From Candidatus Hodarchaeota archaeon (lineage in GTDB: Archaea; Asgardarchaeota; Heimdallarchaeia; Hodarchaeales; Hodarchaeaceae): a stretch of 9,644 bases of DNA. The position numbers were made by a program, and so were the translations under genes. Shown piece after piece: positions 1 through 7,458 of this stretch (the stretch's first letter is position 1; every line of letters starts with the position of its first letter). Below the pieces are notes generated by a model. The model worked only from the letters and a program-made list of their open reading frames with translations. It did no database searches and was not told where the DNA came from. The stretch lies in the NCBI GenBank assembly GCA_016840305.1, contig JAEOSP010000331.1, forward strand, positions 1-9,644, read 5' to 3'.

Positions 1-353
1 CTCTCTTTTTCTCGTGCATATTGATATTAAGTATAGTCGTACCAAGTTCCATGGAATTTAATCTAGTTTCTTACATAATTGTATTACTGATCTTTATGAT
101 AGGGAGTATATTTATGAGACTTACAGATGTACTTATGCCGAGATTCTACCTAGAGCTCATCCCCGATAAGAATCGTAATTCAATATACTCTTTACAACCC
201 ACTTTAATTCTACTAGGAAGTGTTCTGACGGTGTTAGTAGGTGGATCTCTATTAGAAATTCTTTCTACTCCTGGAATGATATTATTGATTCTAGTTGGTG
301 TATCAGTTGGAAGTATTGTCACTTCAAGAGGGATAGCCAGTCATTCGGATTAA
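1..353 (+). CDS. Major facilitator transporter, C-terminal end (5' cut by window)
   Basis: The reading frame is open to the window edge (first whole codon at position 3), so this is the 3' end of a longer gene, not a small protein starting at the TTG at 21. The roughly 116 visible residues hold about three hydrophobic membrane segments. The block RFYLELIPDKNRNSIYSL matches RFYLDTIPDHIRNSIYSL in the complete transporter at 4469-5800, and the hydrophobic segments before and after it align too, so the two are paralogues. Both end in a similar tail (SRGIASHSD here, SRGNTDLPE there), but this copy is about 15 residues shorter between the last membrane segment and the tail, where the other has the stretch around YYGFRVMPKEIV. 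This may reflect a small deletion or simple divergence. It is an inner-membrane secondary transporter by family; the substrate is unknown. Its stop lies 6 bp from the stop of the convergent kinase gene. Confidence 0.8.
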   Translation, partial: LFFSCILILSIVVPSSMEFNLVSYIIVLLIFMIGSIFMRLTDVLMPRFYLELIPDKNRNSIYSLQPTLILLGSVLTVLVGGSLLEILSTPGMILLILVGVSVGSIVTSRGIASHSD

Positions 354-359
354 ATCCTA

Positions 360-1331
360 TTATACATCATCAAATCGTTTCATACGATCATTTAGTAATT
401 CTAACCCTGCATTCACAAGCGAAGGAATGTCATTCTCAAGACCAAAAATCATATAGGGGAAACAACTTCGTGAATAGTAGAATTGCCTCCTTTCATCAAA
501 GTACTTATCCAGTGTATTTGAATAACTCTTAATTATTTCTTCTTGAAACTCTTTTCCTTCATTGTAAAAGAGAAAATCAACTGCAGGGTCAAAGGGACGA
601 GTATCTTCAAAATCAATTATTCCTGTAAGTTCACAAGAGATAGGATTGACTAAAATGTTAGTTGTATCGAAATCACCGTGAGTTAAAACTGGACTAAAGG
701 AATGCTTCTCAATTTGGGATAGAAAGTCACCGTAAATTCTAAGGGTCCAATCGATCTGATTTTCATCAAGTAGATGAAATATTATTGATTTCACTTTTTT
801 AAATTCATTTCTCCAAACAATTTGGTAGTGTGCTTTAAAGTTTGATTGGACGGTAGGGACAATTTCAGCATATTTAGACAGGGTTTCATCCGAATGGAGT
901 TGTAACAAAAATTTTCCTATACATTGAGCAAGTTTTTGACGACAAATACGATGAAGATTTGTATAGCATTTAGAGAGAGATACGCCAGGTATCTTTTTAT
1001 AACCCATTAAGGGAATATTTCCCTCTGTACGTATGAAAATTGGATTAGGTATAGGAAGAGTTAGACAATCCTTAAGTATATCCAAAGTTCGTATTTCATT
1101 CTCAATTAATTGGATTCCTATCAGGTTTCTCAAATGGATATCAGGAATTCGAAAGATATACTCTTCCGATACCTCAAATACATTATATGAACCGTGGTAC
1201 AGGAATTTGATATTAGTCTCCTGAATTTTCGGGAGAAATTCTCTTATTGTCTGTTTGACTTCGTGAAAACTGATATCTTTGGGATTCTGTTCCTCATATA
1301 AAGCCAATTGGTCCAAGACTCCAGAGAGCAT
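360..1331 (-). CDS. Aminoglycoside phosphotransferase (APH) family kinase
   Basis: This is a 323-residue protein with a protein-kinase-like fold of the APH/choline kinase type, a cytoplasmic ATP-dependent small-molecule phosphotransferase. Visible marks, numbered from the chosen start, are an N-lobe strand ending in EYIFRIP (typical of APH proteins), the catalytic loop LTHGDFDTTNILVN with H218, D220 and N225, and the metal-binding segment GIIDFEDTRPFDPAVDF with D240. The length fits the family. The frame is open further upstream to a TTG at 1448, but the first ATG is at 1331, the extra 39 residues are unlike the family, and they would overlap the remnant gene that starts near 1436 on the other strand. 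I therefore chose 1331. No clear ribosome binding site is visible. The substrate cannot be read from the sequence: APH homologues act on antibiotics, sugars, choline or homoserine, and the name should not be taken as resistance. Confidence 0.85.
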   Translation of the reverse strand: MLSGVLDQLALYEEQNPKDISFHEVKQTIREFLPKIQETNIKFLYHGSYNVFEVSEEYIFRIPDIHLRNLIGIQLIENEIRTLDILKDCLTLPIPNPIFIRTEGNIPLMGYKKIPGVSLSKCYTNLHRICRQKLAQCIGKFLLQLHSDETLSKYAEIVPTVQSNFKAHYQIVWRNEFKKVKSIIFHLLDENQIDWTLRIYGDFLSQIEKHSFSPVLTHGDFDTTNILVNPISCELTGIIDFEDTRPFDPAVDFLFYNEGKEFQEEIIKSYSNTLDKYFDERRQFYYSRSCFPYMIFGLENDIPSLVNAGLELLNDRMKRFDDV

Positions 1332-1435
1332 ATGTGGTTCTAGACGGTAAATAACGATTTCTAAGAAAAAATGGAAGTGTTTCCAATGAATTTTTTTACA
1401 GGTGAGAGAATTATGATTTAGAAAAGTGATAAGTT

Positions 1436-1666
1436 GTGAAATTATCAAAGCCTGTTGTCTTAGGGATATCTATCTTCACAATTATTCTTATTTTCATCAC
1501 AGTCATTGGGATCAACTTTCTACTGAATAATAACTCAATAGTTGAAGAAAAACGCACATTTTGAGCATTTAATTTTGATTAGAATGACTATTATGAAGTC
1601 AATTCAACGTTACTTGCTATTGGTGACTATTGTTATATCTATATGGAAGAGGAAGCTGTCGGTTCG
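1436..1666 (+). pseudogene. 5' remnant of a secreted or membrane-anchored protein gene, with in-frame stops
   Basis: Reading one frame from the GTG at 1436 gives KLSKPVVLGISIFTIIL and a further hydrophobic stretch, which is a typical N-terminal signal or anchor segment, then NNNSIVEEKRTF. A TGA follows at 1562-1564, then AFNFD, a TAG at 1580-1582, and NDYYEVNSTLLAIGDYCY with IYMEEEAVG up to the TGA at 1667. The protein-like text continues in the same frame through both stops, and the first TGA fits a lost tryptophan (RTF-W-AF), so this is a decayed gene. The part after the anchor resembles the start of extracellular metallopeptidases (for instance M6- or M30-like archaeal proteins), but that family assignment is only an impression. 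An AGGTGA site at 1400-1405 with an ATG at 1413 may be the ancestral start, now out of frame. The gene breaks off where the tnpB remnant begins. Confidence 0.55.
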
Positions 1667-1667
1667 T

Positions 1668-2039
1668 GATTGAGAAACCTGACTGATTGTAGCACAAGGT
1701 AAAGAAGTAGCACTTACCTCGAAAGGATGGAGGGTTGGCCCTATTATCTCCGTTCTTCTGTAAACCAAAGTATGATTAATATGCTGCATCAAGTTTTCTT
1801 AGCGTCATTTGAAGAACTTTAGAATAGACTTGCTTATATCTTGGGAAGAGTATTTTTAAGCCTGGTAAAGCGTTTTGTTGGTCTATGTAGGTGATTCGAT
1901 GGTTATAGCTATTATAGACAAACTTACGCTCCATTAATGCATGGTTGTAGAGTAACCGACATGTTTCAGATAATTCCCAGAGATTTTTCACTTATTGCTT
2001 GTTGGGATTAATCCTGAACTTCCTTGTGAGTGTTACCAA
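1668..2039 (-). pseudogene. tnpB: tnpB remnant of an IS200/IS605-family element (N-terminal part only)
   Basis: On the - strand a single frame of 124 codons reads from a TTG at 2039: VTLTRKFRINPNKQ, a TAA at 1994-1992, then VKNLWELSETCRLLYNHAL, continuing to VLQMTLRKLDAAY, a TAA at 1778-1776, then SYFGLQKNGDNRANPPSFRG and KCYFFTLCYNQSGFSI. This is the N-terminal region of TnpB (OrfB): the LTRKFRxxPNK opening, the ETCRLLYNHALxER helix, the LxxxFPxxKxVxSxVLQxxLRxLDAAxQ helix and the SFRGKxxFFTLxxxQSGF strand. Both stops sit where family members often have glutamine or glutamate, so CAA or GAA to TAA changes are likely. The RuvC-like catalytic domain and the zinc ribbon are absent: only about a third of a normal 380-420 residue protein remains. 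No TnpA, element ends or guide RNA scaffold can be seen. The element is dead. It stops at the edge of the upstream gene remnant. Confidence 0.85.
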
Positions 2040-2086
2040 ATCACCATCTTCAGATAATTAAGGTTCATTCATTTTTATAACTCTTC

Positions 2087-2281
2087 TTACCCACTATTTC
2101 CAACAAAAACAGTAATATTTTCTTCCTCTACTTTATCTGCTTTGCTAGTTCCCAACATCTGCTCTTTGTTATCCTCGAGATATACTTTAAACCTACCTTT
2201 CTCCTCCAGATGAATGAATGTAACTTCTGGCTGAATAGTTAAAAACTGATAATTCTTAAGTAATTTTAGTGAAAAAACCAA
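2087..2281 (-). CDS. Doubtful small ORF, 64 residues, unknown
   Basis: This is an unrecognised reading frame that starts at a TTG directly after an in-frame TAA, with GGAAAG a few bases upstream as a possible weak ribosome binding site. The predicted peptide is soluble and charged, with text such as EVTFIHLEEKGRFKVYLED and SKADKVEEENITVFVGNSG, which looks more protein-like than random AT-rich DNA. It has no recognisable domain, no ATG, and lies between a dead tnpB and the divergent oligopeptidase B gene. It may be a small real gene, or the 3' remnant of a larger one. It belongs to the same decayed region as its left-hand neighbours, so I favour a remnant. Confidence 0.25.
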   Translation of the reverse strand: MVFSLKLLKNYQFLTIQPEVTFIHLEEKGRFKVYLEDNKEQMLGTSKADKVEEENITVFVGNSG

Positions 2282-2306
2282 ATTACTTTCCTTCTATTTA
2301 AATTTT

Positions 2307-2312
2307 AGGTGA
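2307..2312 (+). promoter_or_regulatory. Shine-Dalgarno site AGGTGA for oligopeptidase B
   Basis: AGGTGA lies 5 nt before the ATG at 2318. The alternative GTG start at 2309 is inside this site itself, so the site decides in favour of the ATG. Confidence 0.6.
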
Positions 2313-2317
2313 ATTAT

Positions 2318-4387
2318 ATGCCAAATAACCCTCCAAAAGCAACAAAAAAACCCAAAGAATATACCATTCATAATATAACTCATACTGATGATTATTACTG
2401 GTTACGGGAAAAAGAAAATCCCGAAGTAATCACATACCTTCGAGAAGAAAATGCCTACACAAAAACCATCCTAAAACCGACAGAAGAATTCCAGAAGGAA
2501 TTATTTCAAGAAATGAAGAACAGGATAAAAGAAGATGATGTAAGTGCTCCTGAGAGGAAAGGTAGTTATCTATACTATTATAAAACATTTAAGGGGAAAC
2601 AATATAAAACCTACTATAGAAGAAAGATTAATGAGGACGAAGAAAAAGTTTTATTGGATGAAAACGTGCTTGCAGAGGGAAAAGAGTTCTTCAAATTAGG
2701 ATTTTTCAAAATATCCCCAAATCAAAAATACCTAGCTTATGCTACAGATACAAAAGGGTCGGAGGATTTTTCAATATACATAAAGAATTTAGAAACCGAT
2801 CAAACCAATAATACGAATGTTAATAATGCAACTTATTTCTTTGAATGGGGAAGTGATAGTAGTACATTCTACTATGCTATTTTAAGTAAGATAAAACAGC
2901 CATATAAGGTATTAAGACATAAATTACATGAAAATGATCAACCTGATGAAGAATTATATGAGGAAAAGGATGAGAAGTTCTATCTACAAATGAGTAAATC
3001 TTCTGACAATGAGTATATTTTCATTGTTTTAGGTAGTAAGACGACTTCTGAGATCCATTACATACGTGTTAATGATCATGAAGGTAAGTTTTCATTATTT
3101 CAAGAACGCTGCAAAGATCTAGAGTACTATGTGGATCATGGAACTGAGAAATTTTTTATAAGAACAAACAAGGACTCGTCAACCAATTTTAAACTAATGC
3201 AGACAACAAAAGATGCAACAACAAAAGAAAATTGGAGAGAAATTATTCCCCATAGACCAGAAATAATGTTTTCAAGTATTAAAGCATATAAAAATTATCT
3301 TGTTCTATATGAGAGGGAAGATGGACTGAAAAAAATAGGAATAATGAATAGAAAAACGAAAGAAACACATTATATTAAATATCCGGAATCTATTTATACA
3401 GTATGGGCGCCCTACCATTTAAATCCATCATTAGTACCTCCTGATTATTCAAAAGACGTGTTACGGTTTTTATATACATCATTAATTTCACCTAATAGAG
3501 TTTATGACTACAATATGAATAAAAGGGAATTAAATATTGCTAAACAGTATGAAGTTGTCGGAGATTTTGATTCAAGTAACTATACTACCGAAAGGATCAC
3601 CGCAGTAGCTCCTGACAAAACAGAGGTGTATATTTCCTTAGTCTATAGCAAGGGAATAACGAAAGATGGTTCATCACCATTATTGCTCTATGGTTATGGG
3701 AGCTATGGTTACAGTATCGAACCTTCTTTTCAATCCTTTCGATTAAGCTTGCTTGATAGAGGTGTTATTTTTGCTATTGCCCACATACGTGGTGGAGGGG
3801 AGATGGGTAGGAAATGGTATGATGATGGGAAACTAAAAAAGAAGATGAACACCTTCACAGATTTCATTGCATGCGCAGAACATCTAATTGAAGAAGGATA
3901 CACCTCAAGAAGTCAATTAACCATTCAAGGAGGGAGTGCAGGAGGATTACTGATGGGTGCAGTATTTAACATGCGTCCAGACCTATTTCATGCTGTTATA
4001 GCTCAAGTACCTTTTATTGATGTTATTACTACTATGTTAGATGCGTCCATTCCGCTAACAGTAATGGAATATGAAGAATGGGGAAATCCTGAAGAAGAGG
4101 ATTACTATCACTATATGAAGAACTATTCTCCTTATGATAATATAGAGGCAAGAGATTATCCTCATCTATTAATTACTGCTGGATTGAATGATCCAAGGGT
4201 ACAGTATTGGGAACCGGCTAAATGGACTGCAAAGCTGAGAGAAATAAAATCAGATGATAATATCTTACTACTAAAAACTAATATGGGAGCTGGACATGCA
4301 GGTAAATCTGGAAGGTATGATTACCTAAAAGATATAGCTCTGACGTATACCTTTTTATTTCACGCATTAAAACACACAAAAAATTAG
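2318..4387 (+). CDS. ptrB: Oligopeptidase B (prolyl oligopeptidase family S9A)
   Basis: A 689-residue cytosolic serine peptidase, the usual length of oligopeptidase B (about 680-710), which cuts short peptides after arginine or lysine. The N-terminal block DDYYWLREKENPEV and the beta-propeller region precede an alpha/beta-hydrolase domain with AHIRGGGEMGRKWYDDGK, the nucleophile motif GGSAGG (Ser540), the acid in GLNDPRVQYWEPAKW (Asp625) and the histidine in GAGHAGKSGRYDY (His660). The segment MEYEEWGNPEEEDYYHYM keeps the two glutamates (Glu584, Glu586) that bind the basic P1 side chain in oligopeptidase B, which separates it from true prolyl oligopeptidase. No signal peptide is present. The start is set by the AGGTGA site; an in-frame GTG three codons earlier is less likely. 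The transporter gene follows after 81 bp on the same strand, perhaps co-transcribed, but no functional link is evident. Confidence 0.95.
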   Translation: MPNNPPKATKKPKEYTIHNITHTDDYYWLREKENPEVITYLREENAYTKTILKPTEEFQKELFQEMKNRIKEDDVSAPERKGSYLYYYKTFKGKQYKTYYRRKINEDEEKVLLDENVLAEGKEFFKLGFFKISPNQKYLAYATDTKGSEDFSIYIKNLETDQTNNTNVNNATYFFEWGSDSSTFYYAILSKIKQPYKVLRHKLHENDQPDEELYEEKDEKFYLQMSKSSDNEYIFIVLGSKTTSEIHYIRVNDHEGKFSLFQERCKDLEYYVDHGTEKFFIRTNKDSSTNFKLMQTTKDATTKENWREIIPHRPEIMFSSIKAYKNYLVLYEREDGLKKIGIMNRKTKETHYIKYPESIYTVWAPYHLNPSLVPPDYSKDVLRFLYTSLISPNRVYDYNMNKRELNIAKQYEVVGDFDSSNYTTERITAVAPDKTEVYISLVYSKGITKDGSSPLLLYGYGSYGYSIEPSFQSFRLSLLDRGVIFAIAHIRGGGEMGRKWYDDGKLKKKMNTFTDFIACAEHLIEEGYTSRSQLTIQGGSAGGLLMGAVFNMRPDLFHAVIAQVPFIDVITTMLDASIPLTVMEYEEWGNPEEEDYYHYMKNYSPYDNIEARDYPHLLITAGLNDPRVQYWEPAKWTAKLREIKSDDNILLLKTNMGAGHAGKSGRYDYLKDIALTYTFLFHALKHTKN

Positions 4388-4468
4388 AGAATACTCATTA
4401 AACAGTTCACTTTGCATATTCTGGAAAGATAAAAAGGAAATCGTTAATGGTCGTTTTAAGGATAAATA

Positions 4469-5800
4469 ATGCTTTTTTTACCACTGATAAGATTCTTAGG
4501 AGTATCTGATCACCTACCAAAACGTGCTCAGTATTTAATCCAGAAGTTTTTAGTAATAGCAAGTGCCTATTCGAGTTTATTTTTTATTTCTGGCACTTTT
4601 TACGTATTATTTGTTCTAGATATCGTTAGCTTTGAGGAATTAGGAAAACTTGCAGCTCTGTCATTCATCGTGCAAGCTGTTTTTGATTACCCATCTGGAA
4701 CTCTTGGAGATTGGCTTGGACAGAGATGGATTCTTGCTATCGCTTTTATCAGCTATGGTATATCTTATTGGTTTTTAGCTTTTGCTGATTCTTTTGCGAG
4801 TTTAGCTATTGTATATATATTATCAGCCTTTGCTGCTTCTCAAGAATCAGGTGCTTTACAAGCATGGTTTGATAACAATTATAAGACTGCTGCAGAAGAT
4901 ATAGATCCTGAAAGAAAATTTTACCAGAAGTTTCTTGGTAAGTTCAATATGATTCAAGGATTCATTTGGGCTTTCACTATCTTAATCGGTGGATTTATTG
5001 CTACGTACCTATTTAGAGAGACAGTTTTCGTTTTACAGGCAATAGGAATGAGCATTCTAGGAATAATAAGCATTTTTGTAATTAAAGATCTTCCTGAAAC
5101 AACTAAATCTGAACAATCTGTAAAAAAATATTTTGGGTTACTTAAAGAGGGAATAATGTTTGTAATGACAACGAAACATATTTTCTTCTTCATTGCGGGA
5201 TTGTGTTTGTTAAATTCGATGTGGTTGATTTGGGGAAATATGATACTGTTTCCAATGTATTATGGTTATACTGGGTCTGATTTAGGGGCGGGAATTTTTC
5301 GATTCATAGCTTGGATAAATCAAAGTGCTACTGCAAGTTATGCTGGTAAAATTAGCGCAAAATTAAATTTCAGACGCTGGATCCCCCGATTGGAATGGTT
5401 AGTAATGTTTGGTTACTTTATTTCCTTCGCTATTATATTATTTATTTTCCCTCTTCAAGAAAGGCTAAATTTAGCACCAATAGCTCTGGCGATACTAGCT
5501 TTTGCTTTCTTTGATTTTAGTGCCAACATTATGTTTGTTTTACGTCAGCGATTTTATTTAGATACAATTCCTGACCATATTAGAAACTCAATCTATAGTC
5601 TGATCCCAACAACAGTTCTAATTGTATCGGCGTTTTTTATGATATCTGCTGGTTCATTTATAGAACAACATGGCTTCACAATTACATTGATTGCAATGGC
5701 TTGTGTTGGAACAATTGCTGCGCTAATTTTGTATTATGGATTCCGTGTTATGCCAAAAGAAATTGTAATTTCCAGAGGAAATACTGATCTTCCAGAATAA
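4469..5800 (+). CDS. Major facilitator superfamily transporter
   Basis: A 443-residue polytopic membrane protein with about twelve hydrophobic segments. The loop between segments 2 and 3 reads DYPSGTLGDWLGQRW (residues 73-87), which is the MFS motif A (G-x-L-x-D-x-x-G-x-R/K-x). A hydrophilic loop around residues 210-225 (PETTKSEQSVKKYF) fits the central loop between the two six-helix halves. RFYLDTIPDHIRNSIYSL near residues 360-380 is shared with the partial transporter at the left edge of the window, so the genome holds at least two related copies within about 5 kb. The ATG at 4469 has AAGGA 6 nt upstream. The substrate is not predictable; efflux of small compounds is a common role in this family. 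The gene ends 46 bp from the convergent deacylase gene. No clear TATA box is seen in the 81 bp before it, consistent with read-through from oligopeptidase B. Confidence 0.9.
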   Translation: MLFLPLIRFLGVSDHLPKRAQYLIQKFLVIASAYSSLFFISGTFYVLFVLDIVSFEELGKLAALSFIVQAVFDYPSGTLGDWLGQRWILAIAFISYGISYWFLAFADSFASLAIVYILSAFAASQESGALQAWFDNNYKTAAEDIDPERKFYQKFLGKFNMIQGFIWAFTILIGGFIATYLFRETVFVLQAIGMSILGIISIFVIKDLPETTKSEQSVKKYFGLLKEGIMFVMTTKHIFFFIAGLCLLNSMWLIWGNMILFPMYYGYTGSDLGAGIFRFIAWINQSATASYAGKISAKLNFRRWIPRLEWLVMFGYFISFAIILFIFPLQERLNLAPIALAILAFAFFDFSANIMFVLRQRFYLDTIPDHIRNSIYSLIPTTVLIVSAFFMISAGSFIEQHGFTITLIAMACVGTIAALILYYGFRVMPKEIVISRGNTDLPE

Positions 5801-5846
5801 TATCTCAGGTCATTGTCTTCGTCCGCGTTTCAGCAAGATAATACCT

Positions 5847-6320
5847 TCATTTTCTGATTCGACCGACAATAGCCTCGAATTTTGATATCTCACTAGTCCA
5901 AAGTTTTAACAAGGATCTGTCAGATCCCCCACCTGAATAAACTGCTTCGACTTCCAAAATTTTTTTATCTACAAGTCTGATTGCAGGATAACCGATGAAT
6001 GGAGTTCCACCAATTGGATAACTGGTAATTTTAAGAGCTTCTTCAGCAGTAGCAATTTTAGGTGGCATCTGATTTAATAATCTACCTACACGTTTGGTAC
6101 TAACACGCGAATTTCCAGGAACAAACGCAACAATAGTTTCCCCATGTTGACCAACCATGACTATCGTTTTGGCAATCAGCTCAATCCCTATACCAGACAC
6201 TCTAATAGCGTCTGCAACAGTATGCAGAGATTCATTGTACACTAAATGTTCGGCTTTAATATTTAGAGCTTCAACATACTCTTTTAGTCGAGTTTCATTC
6301 TCTGAAGTACTATTATCCAA
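5847..6320 (-). CDS. YbaK/ProX-type aminoacyl-tRNA deacylase domain protein
   Basis: A 157-residue protein formed almost wholly of the YbaK/aminoacyl-tRNA synthetase-associated domain. Such proteins hydrolyse mischarged tRNA (for example Cys- or Ala-tRNA(Pro)) in the cytoplasm. Diagnostic parts are AKTIVMVGQHGETIVAFVPG with the conserved lysine Lys51, YPIGGTPFIGYP (residues 101-112, the GGxxPxG loop) and the late glycine motif VYSGGGSDRSLLKL (residues 128-141). The exact tRNA substrate cannot be told. The start is uncertain: the only start codon before the conserved region is TTG at 6320. A strong site AAAGGAG (6368-6362) and an ATG at 6350 lie upstream in the same frame, but a TGA at 6329-6327 separates them from the rest. 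Either TTG is the true start or the gene carries a nonsense mutation near its 5' end. It follows the hydrolase gene by 55 bp on the same strand. Confidence 0.85.
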   Translation of the reverse strand: MDNSTSENETRLKEYVEALNIKAEHLVYNESLHTVADAIRVSGIGIELIAKTIVMVGQHGETIVAFVPGNSRVSTKRVGRLLNQMPPKIATAEEALKITSYPIGGTPFIGYPAIRLVDKKILEVEAVYSGGGSDRSLLKLWTSEISKFEAIVGRIRK

Positions 6321-6361
6321 AAATCTTCACGATCCAATTAAACTCTTCATTCTTAAAATAA

Positions 6362-6368
6362 CTCCTTT
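6362..6368 (-). promoter_or_regulatory. Shine-Dalgarno site AAAGGAG before the deacylase gene
   Basis: AAAGGAG on the - strand begins 7 bp after the hydrolase stop codon and lies 11 nt before an ATG at 6350. It shows that translation was once, or is still, meant to begin upstream of the TTG at 6320. The ATG frame meets a TGA after seven codons. Confidence 0.45.
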
Positions 6369-6375
6369 AATACCC

Positions 6376-7275
6376 TCAGTCTACTCTCTGCCAAATTAAT
6401 TCATTCGATGAAAGCTTGACATCAATCTTTTTTTCATTCCTTAAATGGCTCAAATAAGCCAGAACGGGAGTTTTTAGCAGAAAGTATTGATTGATCCGTG
6501 TTAACGCAAATTGAAAATGATCACAAACACTTTTCATCACTTGTTCCGTTGTCATAGATTGAGTGAGAATCTCAAATACTAGCTCTTCAATCCCCTCTAT
6601 ACTTTTGATATTTGCTTTAACTACCTTTGAAATATTCGGACTTGGTTCTGCATGTGCTGGAACATAAAATGAAAAACCAGTTGAAAGTAAGTAGTTAAGG
6701 GTCTCAAACGTTCTCTTTATATCTATAAAGAAAGGTACTTTATGTTTTACCAACAACTCTTCTGAAAAAATACTATCCGCGCAAAAGCATACTGAATCGA
6801 ATTCTATACCTATTTGATTTAATGCATGTCCAGGTAAAGGGAGAATATTTAATTCTACTTCCTCAAACTTTAAGCTTTGATCAAAATTTTCAATTACACG
6901 ATCAACTTTAGAAGATTTAGCCATTAAATATTTGTTCTGTAAATCTATTATTGGGGCTGCACCAGAAAATAAATACCAAGGTTCTAAGTATGGATTGCTG
7001 ATGATAACATCTTCAATATCAGGTGCATATATTGTCGCACCTGTAGTGTCTTGTAAGTACTTATTCCCTCCACAATGATCAGCATGAGAATGGGTGTTAA
7101 CGATGGCTTTAAGAACTAATTTTTCTTCTGTTAACAGATTATTTATCTTCTTACCAATACTCTTATCGATACCTGTATCAATCAAGATAACAGAGTTATC
7201 CTTGTCCCTAATCACCCCGATATTCACAACATTTGGGATATACCAAACATTTTCAGTAATACTTCGAAGTTCCAT
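6376..7275 (-). CDS. Metallo-beta-lactamase-fold hydrolase
   Basis: A 299-residue cytosolic protein of the MBL superfamily, binding two metal ions, usually zinc. The metal ligands are all visible (numbered from the ATG): THSHADHCGG with His62, His64, Asp66 and His67; PLPGHALNQIG with His150; FCADSIF with Asp167; and VPAHAEP with His208. ILIDTGID near residue 31 is the usual early strand. After residue 225 there is a helical C-terminal part (SMTTEQVMKSVCDHF, then LLKTPVLAYLSHLRNEKKI) that looks like the winged-helix tail found in many MBL-fold hydrolases of the LACTB2/glyoxalase II-like group. Substrate: unknown thioester, lactone or phosphodiester. ATG at 7275 is preferred over the adjoining TTG at 7278; AGGT lies about 9 nt upstream and a promoter at 7309-7320. 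It probably forms an operon with the deacylase gene downstream. Confidence 0.9.
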   Translation of the reverse strand: MELRSITENVWYIPNVVNIGVIRDKDNSVILIDTGIDKSIGKKINNLLTEEKLVLKAIVNTHSHADHCGGNKYLQDTTGATIYAPDIEDVIISNPYLEPWYLFSGAAPIIDLQNKYLMAKSSKVDRVIENFDQSLKFEEVELNILPLPGHALNQIGIEFDSVCFCADSIFSEELLVKHKVPFFIDIKRTFETLNYLLSTGFSFYVPAHAEPSPNISKVVKANIKSIEGIEELVFEILTQSMTTEQVMKSVCDHFQFALTRINQYFLLKTPVLAYLSHLRNEKKIDVKLSSNELIWQRVD

Positions 7276-7308
7276 CAAACAAACCTACTCAAATGGTCGT
7301 TGTATTAG

Positions 7309-7320
7309 TATATAAGGAAT
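7309..7320 (-). promoter_or_regulatory. Archaeal promoter for the hydrolase-deacylase unit
   Basis: Read on the - strand, ATTCCTTATATAC has a TATA box TTATATA (7315-7309) with a short BRE-like stretch before it. A start of transcription about 26 nt downstream falls near 7286, about ten bases before the ATG at 7275. The same TATATA core reads on the + strand as well and could fire in both directions. Prediction from spacing only. Confidence 0.5.
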
Positions 7321-7418
7321 ATACTTACATAAGATCTTTTTGAAAGAGGAAACTCTATTGAAAAACCAAAGCAACAGCTTGGCATACTTTTATGAAATCT
7401 ATGAATTAAGAAAGTAAG

Positions 7419-7428
7419 ATTTTTAATA
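7419..7428 (+). promoter_or_regulatory. Possible promoter of the vapBC operon
   Basis: ATTTTTAATA, preceded by purine-rich AAAGTAAG, lies about 35 nt before the antitoxin ATG at 7459. Transcription would begin near 7450, leaving a very short leader. The box is a weak match in an AT-rich background. The 180 bp between the hydrolase and antitoxin genes otherwise holds only the opposite promoter and a doubtful 19-codon ORF. Confidence 0.3.
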
Positions 7429-7458
7429 CCTTCAAGTACTATAAGTAATGATCAGAAA

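Noticed and set aside
1332..1448. N-terminal extension of the kinase gene to a TTG at 1448
   Set aside because: The added residues are unlike the family, the first ATG is at 1331, and the extension overlaps the divergent remnant gene.
1610..1792. A 60-residue - strand frame across the remnant junction
   Set aside because: It spans two unrelated remnants in a frame other than that of tnpB and has no protein-like features.
1668..2039. An active TnpB with its guide RNA
   Set aside because: Two in-frame stops and loss of the nuclease domain and 3' end leave no working protein, and the scaffold region would lie in the missing part.
2295..2302. TATTTAAA as a TATA box for oligopeptidase B
   Set aside because: It is only 16 bp before the ATG, so transcription would start inside the gene and miss the AGGTGA site.
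1562..6329. TGA read as tryptophan (altered code), suggested by RTF-TGA-AF at 1562 and MKSLIGS-TGA-RF at 6329
   Set aside because: The hydrolase and the deacylase both end properly in TGA, and the first case lies in a gene that also has a TAG and is truncated. Decay or point mutation is simpler.
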